Shown here in pieces: positions 31,387-36,197 of a stretch of 36,197 nucleotides of DNA (within the stretch, counting starts at the first letter, position 1; each line of letters starts with the position of its first letter). The notes under the pieces are model-generated. The model made no database searches. It was not told the origin of the DNA and was given only the letters and a program-made list of their open reading frames with translations. The translations under genes were made by a program, and so were the position numbers. Location of the stretch: positions 1-36,197 of the IMG/VR virus record IMGVR_UViG_3300043469_001328. One strand, 5' to 3'. This stretch comes from a virus.

Positions 31387-32544
31387 ATGAGAATTGGAGT
31401 TATTGGTGCAAATACATTAGGAGTTGCTTTTTCATTACTTTGTGAAAATGCGGGATATGATGTAATAATTTATGATGAAAATGAAGATATCATTTTTAAC
31501 ATAAATCAAGAAATTTTTAACACAAAAGAACCATTGATTCAAAAAATGTTATTTGAGTCAGACAATTTTTCGGGTACTACAAATGTAATTGACTTAATAG
31601 AAAAATCTAATACTATCTTCACATTTGTTGATACTGTCCCAACCTTAGAAGGTGGGAATGACACTACAAAAGTTTTTGAAGTTGTTAATCATTTTTTTAC
31701 CGCATCTCAATTAGATAAACCAATTCATGATAAAAAATTTATAATTGGTACCACAATGAATCCCGGAGAAACTGAACAAATTCAAGAAAAGTTACATATG
31801 TTTAACATACAAGTTGCATATTGTCCGTCAATGTCATCAGAAGGTAATATAATTAACGGATACTACAATTCAGATATGGTTATTGTTGGGTCAGAATACC
31901 AAGAATTGTCAAACGAACTAATGAGGTTATTCTCTAAAATACAACCAAATGGACTTAATATTTATACTATGTCTTCAAAAGCGGCTGAAATCGCTAAACT
32001 ATCAATAAACACTTTCTCATCAATGAAAATAAGTTTTATTAATATGTTAGGGGATTTATTCGTTAAATCCGGTTTGGAAAATGAAAGTGGTCTTATTTTA
32101 AGTACAATAAGTAAAGATTCAAGAGTTGGAACAAAATCATTAAAATACGGATTTGGATATGGGGGTATTAATCTCCCGAGAGATACAAAAACGTTAACTG
32201 ATTATTTAACAAAATACGATATAGACACAACATTAATTACATCAATTAAAGAAAGTAATGAAAATCATTCCAAATTCTTAAAAGAACATTACATATCTCA
32301 AAACCCAAATAAAGACATTCCTTTTATTATTGAAGACATAGGGTTTAAGAAAGGTACGGACAATTTAGTTAATTCACAACCGTGGAATCTTTGTATTGAA
32401 TTACTCAATGAAGGATATCATATTGGGGTAATTGATAACCACCAACTCGGTAATCAATTCAATGAATTGTCTTTGTCTTATAATAACAGACTTAAATTTT
32501 ATAAATCAGGGACAAAACCTGAAGGATATCTAATCAAACTATAA
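31387..32544 (+). CDS. UDP-glucose/GDP-mannose dehydrogenase-like protein lacking catalytic Cys
   Basis: A 385-residue member of the family that oxidises UDP-glucose or GDP-mannose to uronic acid. The NAD loop is MRIGVIGANTLGVAF (G7, G12); helix EIAKLSINTF keeps the conserved K204 and N208; GTTMNPGETEQ and the C-terminal Rossmann part (IEDIGFKKGTDNL) follow. The catalytic segment, usually GFGGSCFPKD, reads GFGYGGINLPRD (255-266): the essential cysteine position is N262. Without the thiol the second oxidation step cannot run as known. The protein may bind NAD and nucleotide sugar, catalyse only one step, or have changed role. Gene order places it in a sugar operon, 1 base after the GT fusion. 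Confidence 0.88.
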   Translation: MRIGVIGANTLGVAFSLLCENAGYDVIIYDENEDIIFNINQEIFNTKEPLIQKMLFESDNFSGTTNVIDLIEKSNTIFTFVDTVPTLEGGNDTTKVFEVVNHFFTASQLDKPIHDKKFIIGTTMNPGETEQIQEKLHMFNIQVAYCPSMSSEGNIINGYYNSDMVIVGSEYQELSNELMRLFSKIQPNGLNIYTMSSKAAEIAKLSINTFSSMKISFINMLGDLFVKSGLENESGLILSTISKDSRVGTKSLKYGFGYGGINLPRDTKTLTDYLTKYDIDTTLITSIKESNENHSKFLKEHYISQNPNKDIPFIIEDIGFKKGTDNLVNSQPWNLCIELLNEGYHIGVIDNHQLGNQFNELSLSYNNRLKFYKSGTKPEGYLIKL

Positions 32545-33209
32545 TGAAATTATTAATTAAATTCCCAACAAGAAATCGTAAGAATAAATTTTTTACAGTA
32601 TTAAAACAATATCAAAGATTATGTGAAGATATTGAGAACACATTTTTTCTAATAACTTTAGATAATGATGATGATGAAATGAATTCACCTGAGGTTGCCG
32701 ATATTTTTACCACATTTAAGAATATAAAATATGTTTATGGAAATAGTGTTTCTAAAATTCATGCGGTAAATAGAGACATTGAAACTGTAGATGAATGGGA
32801 CATCGTATTATTGGCGTCTGATGATATGACCCCAAAAGTTAAAGGATATGATAATATTATTCGTAATAAAATGAAAGAACATTATCCCGACACTGATGGT
32901 GTTTTATGGTTTAATGATGGCCACCAAGGAAATAAATTAAACACTCTATGTATTTTAGGTAAAAAATATTACGAAAGATTTAACTATATCTACCACCCTG
33001 AATACAAATCAGTTTGGTCAGATAATGAGTTTATGCTAGTTGGTAATCTTTTACAAAAACAAACTTATTTTGATGAAGTTATCATTGAACATGAACATCC
33101 TGATTGGGGGTATGGCAAACGAGATACTATTCATCAAGTAAATTCAATAAATGAAAGCCATGATAGAAACTTATTTATGAGTAGAAAACAAAATAACTTT
33201 TATCTATGA
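32544..33209 (+). CDS. GT2-like glycosyltransferase
   Basis: A 221-residue GT-A-type protein. MKLLIKFPTRNRKNKFFTVL is the GT2 start, ITLDNDDDEM the donor strand, and IVLLASDDMTPK (with SDD) the metal site. The C-terminus has EHEHPDWGYGKRD and NESHDRNLFMSRK, which fit the acceptor side. It is short but complete for a single-domain enzyme. TAATG overlap with the dehydrogenase-like gene and ATGA overlap with the next gene show tight coupling. Confidence 0.82.
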   Translation: MKLLIKFPTRNRKNKFFTVLKQYQRLCEDIENTFFLITLDNDDDEMNSPEVADIFTTFKNIKYVYGNSVSKIHAVNRDIETVDEWDIVLLASDDMTPKVKGYDNIIRNKMKEHYPDTDGVLWFNDGHQGNKLNTLCILGKKYYERFNYIYHPEYKSVWSDNEFMLVGNLLQKQTYFDEVIIEHEHPDWGYGKRDTIHQVNSINESHDRNLFMSRKQNNFYL

Positions 33210-33859
33210 AAAAAGTAATTAGTTTTTCCCTTTGGGGTGATAACCCTAAGTATACTATAGGTGCCATAAGAAATGCGGAATTAACATCAATCATTTATCC
33301 CGGATGGATTTCAAGATTTTATTGTGGTGAGTCTGTTCCAACAGATATTATTAAAACGTTAATTTCTTTACCAAACACTGAAGTTGTTATGATGGGTGTT
33401 GATGGGGACTGGACAGGTATGTTTTGGAGATTTTATGCTTGTGAAGATTCAGAGATAATGTTATCAAGAGATACTGACTCAAGATTAAATTTAAGAGAAA
33501 AATTAGCGGTTGACGAATGGTTATCATCTGATAAAGATTTTCATATAATGAGAGACCATCCTTATCATAATACCGAAATTTTAGGTGGTATGTGGGGAGT
33601 AAGAAATGGATTATTAAAAAATATAAAAGAATTAATTAATGATTACACTAAAGGTGATTTTTGGCAGGTTGACCAAAATTTTTTAAGAGAAAAAATATAC
33701 CCTTCAGTAATTAATAATAGTTTTACACATGATTCTTATTTGAATTATAATACTAATTCAAAACCATTTCCATCCGAAAGAATAAACAGAGAATTTGTTG
33801 GTGACGTTTTTGACGAAAATGAAAATAGACACCCCGAATATTATTTAAACATTTATTAA
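33206..33859 (+). CDS. conserved glycan-cluster protein, GT-A-like
   Basis: A 217-residue protein with phrases recurring in bacterial surface-sugar clusters: VISFSLWGDNPKYTIGAIRN, IIYPGWISRFY, FWRFYACED, MLSRDTDSRLNLREKLAVDEW and HIMRDHPYHN, ILGGMWGVRNG. RDTDSR looks like a DxD-type metal site, so a GT-A transferase is likely although I cannot assign a CAZy family. Length and order agree with the known small hypothetical group. It ends 11 bases before the GDP-fucose synthase gene. Confidence 0.75.
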   Translation: MKKVISFSLWGDNPKYTIGAIRNAELTSIIYPGWISRFYCGESVPTDIIKTLISLPNTEVVMMGVDGDWTGMFWRFYACEDSEIMLSRDTDSRLNLREKLAVDEWLSSDKDFHIMRDHPYHNTEILGGMWGVRNGLLKNIKELINDYTKGDFWQVDQNFLREKIYPSVINNSFTHDSYLNYNTNSKPFPSERINREFVGDVFDENENRHPEYYLNIY

Positions 33860-33870
33860 AAAAAAACAAT

Positions 33871-34773
33871 ATGAAAAAATTATTAGTAACAGGTGGTCAC
33901 GGTTTAGTGGGGTCGTCAATAACCGCAGATTTTAAGACAGGTCGAGAATTTGATTTAACCAATTTTGATGAAACTCAAAAGATGTTTGATAAATATAAAC
34001 CAACGCAAGTAATTCATTGTGCTGGTAAAGTTGGAGGAGTTGGTGGTAATATGAACTACAAAGGAGAATATTTTTATGACAACATAATGATAAACACCAA
34101 TGTTATTGAATCTGCAAGAAGAAATGGAGTTGAGAAATTAGTATCTTTTTTATCAACTTGTGTATTTCCGGATAATGTAGAATACCCTTTAACTGAATCT
34201 AAAATTCATTTAGGAGAACCACATAATTCGAATTACCCTTATGCTTACGCTAAGAGAATGGCTGATATTCAAATTCGGGCGTACAGAGAACAATATGGTT
34301 TAAATTATGTTTCGGTTATTCCAACAAACATATATGGACCAAATGATAATTTTTCATTATCTCAAGGTCACGTAATGCCGATGTTAATACATAAACTTTA
34401 TTTGGCACAAAAAAATAATACCGATTTCACAGTATGGGGGTCAGGTAATCCTTTAAGAGAATTTATTTTTTCAAAAGACGTTGCAAAACTTTCCGAATGG
34501 GCGGTAGACCACTATAACGAATCTGAACCAATCATATTTACAACATCAAATGAGATTAGTATTAAGGATTTAGTTGATTTATTGGTAAAAGAATTTAACT
34601 TTAAGGGGAAGGTTACTTTTGATTCGTCAAAACCGGATGGTCAATTTAGAAAACCATCAGATAACGGTAAATTAAAATCGTATTTACCCGATTTTCAATT
34701 TACACCAATCGAAGAAGGTATAAAAGAAACCGTAAGTTGGTTTATAAAAAATTATGAAAATGTTAGAAAATAA
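33871..34773 (+). CDS. fcl: GDP-L-fucose synthase
   Basis: A 300-residue extended SDR enzyme that epimerises and reduces GDP-4-keto-6-deoxymannose to GDP-L-fucose with NADPH. The cofactor loop is LLVTGGHGLVGSS (G8, G11, G14). VIHCAGKVGGVGGN marks the GMER class. The catalytic set is S95 with C97 (SFLSTCVFP), Y124-x-x-x-K128 (PYAYAKRM) and H167 (QGHVMP), matching E. coli WcaG. The length is near the usual 310-320. Its stop lies 20 bases inside the following dehydratase gene, which supplies its substrate. Confidence 0.95.
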   Translation: MKKLLVTGGHGLVGSSITADFKTGREFDLTNFDETQKMFDKYKPTQVIHCAGKVGGVGGNMNYKGEYFYDNIMINTNVIESARRNGVEKLVSFLSTCVFPDNVEYPLTESKIHLGEPHNSNYPYAYAKRMADIQIRAYREQYGLNYVSVIPTNIYGPNDNFSLSQGHVMPMLIHKLYLAQKNNTDFTVWGSGNPLREFIFSKDVAKLSEWAVDHYNESEPIIFTTSNEISIKDLVDLLVKEFNFKGKVTFDSSKPDGQFRKPSDNGKLKSYLPDFQFTPIEEGIKETVSWFIKNYENVRK

Positions 34774-35749
34774 AATAGCCTTAATCACAGGAATTAACGG
34801 TCAAGATGGTTCTTATCTTGCAGAATTCTTACTACAAAAAGGGTATGAAGTTCATGGGACTTTGAAACGTAATTCCGTTGCGGAAAATCAAACATCAAGA
34901 TTAGACTCTATCTATGATAAAATTAAATTACACTACGCAGATTTAACTGATTTATCATCATTAATCAGTGTTATTCAAAAAGTAAATCCGGATGAGATTT
35001 ATAATTTGGCGGCGCAATCTCACGTTAGAATATCTTTTGACCAACCATTATACACGGCAAACGTTACAGGTGTTGGAACTTTAAATGTGTTAGAGGCAGT
35101 TAAGTTAATTAAACCAAACACTAAAATTTATCAGGCTTCTTCTTCTGAAATGTTTGGAAACTCTATTGACTCGGATGGATATCAACGAGAAACAACCCCA
35201 TTGAATCCTGTATCACCATATGGATGTGCAAAAGTTTTTAGTTATAATATTTGTCGTAACTATCGTAATTCATACGGAATGTTTATTTCTAACGGTATTT
35301 TATTTAATCACGAATCACCAAGAAGAGGAACTAATTTTGTCACAAACAAAGTTTGTAAAGAGGCGGTTAAAATTAAATTAGGATTATCAACAGAATTGAA
35401 GTTAGGTAATTTGGACGCAACAAGAGATTGGGGTCACGCTAAGGATTATGTTGAAGCAATGTGGTTAATATTACAACAGGAAACTTCAGACGACTTTGTT
35501 TGTTCAACAGGAATATCACATTCAGTTAAAGATTTATGTGAATACGTTTTTAATAAATTAGAGTTAGATTACAATGAATATGTAAAACTTGATGAGAAAT
35601 TTTTAAGACCCGAAGAATTACATAACCTTAAAGGAGACTCAACAAAACTAAAAGAGATTACAGGTTGGACACCCGAATACACTTTTGAAAGTATGTTGGA
35701 TGAAATGATTGAATATTGGTTAAACCACTATAAATTAAATAAAAAGTAA
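34754..35749 (+). CDS. gmd: GDP-mannose 4,6-dehydratase
   Basis: A 331-residue SDR enzyme that converts GDP-mannose to GDP-4-keto-6-deoxymannose, the branch point to GDP-fucose, GDP-rhamnose and GDP-perosamine. ALITGINGQDGSYLAEFLL (9-27) is the NADP loop and NLAAQSHV the family strand. YQASSSEMFG carries the catalytic Ser/Glu (E132), and YGCAK gives Y156 and K160. RDWGHAKDYVEAMW (about 225) completes the signature. It may start at ATG 34754 or 34760, overlapping fcl by 20 or 14 bases. A short leader of two bases separates its stop from phoH. Confidence 0.97.
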   Translation: MKMLENKIALITGINGQDGSYLAEFLLQKGYEVHGTLKRNSVAENQTSRLDSIYDKIKLHYADLTDLSSLISVIQKVNPDEIYNLAAQSHVRISFDQPLYTANVTGVGTLNVLEAVKLIKPNTKIYQASSSEMFGNSIDSDGYQRETTPLNPVSPYGCAKVFSYNICRNYRNSYGMFISNGILFNHESPRRGTNFVTNKVCKEAVKIKLGLSTELKLGNLDATRDWGHAKDYVEAMWLILQQETSDDFVCSTGISHSVKDLCEYVFNKLELDYNEYVKLDEKFLRPEELHNLKGDSTKLKEITGWTPEYTFESMLDEMIEYWLNHYKLNKK

Positions 35750-35751
35750 AA

Positions 35752-36197
35752 ATGCAAAAACCGACAAGAGGTACAAAACCAAAACCAACTTCAACACCAT
35801 TAAGTGATAAAGTGGATACAAGAACAAAAAAACAACTAATTTGTTCTTTGGTTAAAAAGAAAACTAAACAAAAGTTTCTATCGGAGAGTCAAAGAAAATA
35901 TTACGATATTCTCAATAATAATCAAATCACAATTTGTTCAGGACCTGCAGGGGTAGGTAAAAGTTACATAGCGATGAAAGCGGCAGTAGACTTATTATTA
36001 GACGAGAACAATGCGTATGAAAAAATAATCATTGTTAGACCAGCTGTTGAGGCAGAAGAAAAACTTGGAAGTTTACCCGGAGGTGTTGAAGAAAAATTAG
36101 ACCCTTACATTTTTCCGTCATATTATCTTTTAAATAAAATAATTGGGAAAGAAACAAGAGAAAAATTAAAAGAAATTGAGGCAATTGAAGTTTTTGC
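35752..36197 (+). CDS. phoH: PhoH-like ATPase, truncated by the window edge
   Basis: The ATG at 35752 opens a frame running past position 36197; 148 codons are visible with no stop. After a basic N-terminus (MQKPTRGTKPKPTST) comes FLSESQRKYYDIL, then the Walker A site ITICSGPAGVGKSYIAMKAA (G64-S71), the family phrase IIIVRPAVEAEEKLGSLPGG and EEKLDPYIFPSYYLLN. This order identifies PhoH, a P-loop ATPase or putative RNA helicase common in large phages. The C-terminal Walker B region is outside. The gene starts 2 bases after the dehydratase stop, at the end of the sugar operon. Confidence 0.93.
   Translation, partial: MQKPTRGTKPKPTSTPLSDKVDTRTKKQLICSLVKKKTKQKFLSESQRKYYDILNNNQITICSGPAGVGKSYIAMKAAVDLLLDENNAYEKIIIVRPAVEAEEKLGSLPGGVEEKLDPYIFPSYYLLNKIIGKETREKLKEIEAIEVF

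Noticed and set aside
1-36197. Possibility that the window is a bacterial LPS/capsule locus
   Set aside because: gp43-type polymerase, dUTPase, PhoH, phage structural genes and the absence of housekeeping or export/polymerase (Wzx/Wzy) genes point to a phage.
1-36197. tRNA genes, integrase or attachment sites
   Set aside because: The gaps are too short and none shows a cloverleaf or recombinase gene.

Overview
The window reads as part of a large tailed phage genome of the T4-like (myovirus) kind. Evidence: a family B DNA polymerase of T4 gp43 size and motif order, a trimeric dUTPase, a DnaQ-like exonuclease, a PhoH ATPase cut by the right edge, probable virion proteins, and tightly packed genes that overlap by 1-20 bases. 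The sequence is strongly AT-rich. Almost no start has a Shine-Dalgarno sequence, which fits a Bacteroidota (flavobacterial-type) host; the host call is inference. No tRNA, rRNA, integrase, insertion sequence or CRISPR array was seen.

Layout: (1) 9-3029, + strand: a superoxide dismutase fused to a nuclease-like C-terminal domain, a probable neck/structural protein and a small structural protein, ending at a bidirectional terminator. (2) 3060-24185, - strand, read from right to left: a LamG-like cysteine-rich structural protein, three Thr/Pro-rich modular proteins (21547-22110, 19073-21508, 16530-19001), a terminator, then a compact glycan cluster (6278-16408) of about twelve genes: a GT60-like GlcNAc-transferase, GT9-like, GNAT, FkbM methyltransferase, DegT aminotransferase, GT10 fucosyltransferase, GT25 and HtrL/YibB-like enzymes. 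A small structural gene and the DNA polymerase follow. (3) 24237-27164, + strand: five small phage genes, one WYL-like. (4) 27220-36197, + strand: a GT4 transferase, exonuclease, dUTPase, a GT2-GT4 fusion, a UDP-sugar-dehydrogenase-like protein without its catalytic cysteine, two more GT-A-like genes, GDP-fucose synthase, GDP-mannose 4,6-dehydratase and partial phoH.

How the parts may work together: the two sugar-nucleotide genes on the right can make GDP-4-keto-6-deoxymannose and GDP-fucose. The GT10 enzyme on the left could use GDP-fucose, and the DegT enzyme could turn the keto sugar into GDP-perosamine. The Thr/Pro linkers of the virion proteins look like mucin-type O-glycan acceptors. 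The first glycan gene after them belongs to a family that includes enzymes starting O-GlcNAc on Thr-rich mucins. The main hypothesis is therefore a phage-encoded system that builds fucose/perosamine-type glycans on its own fibre proteins.

The motif RTATTTAT precedes at least seven transcription-unit heads, 4-17 bases before the start codon, and is arranged as an inverted repeat in the divergent gap at 24186-24236. It is the reverse complement of the T4 late promoter box and is a candidate promoter element. No gene-free stretch exceeds about 125 bases; the largest are 16409-16529 (terminator) and 5787-5883 (polymerase leader).
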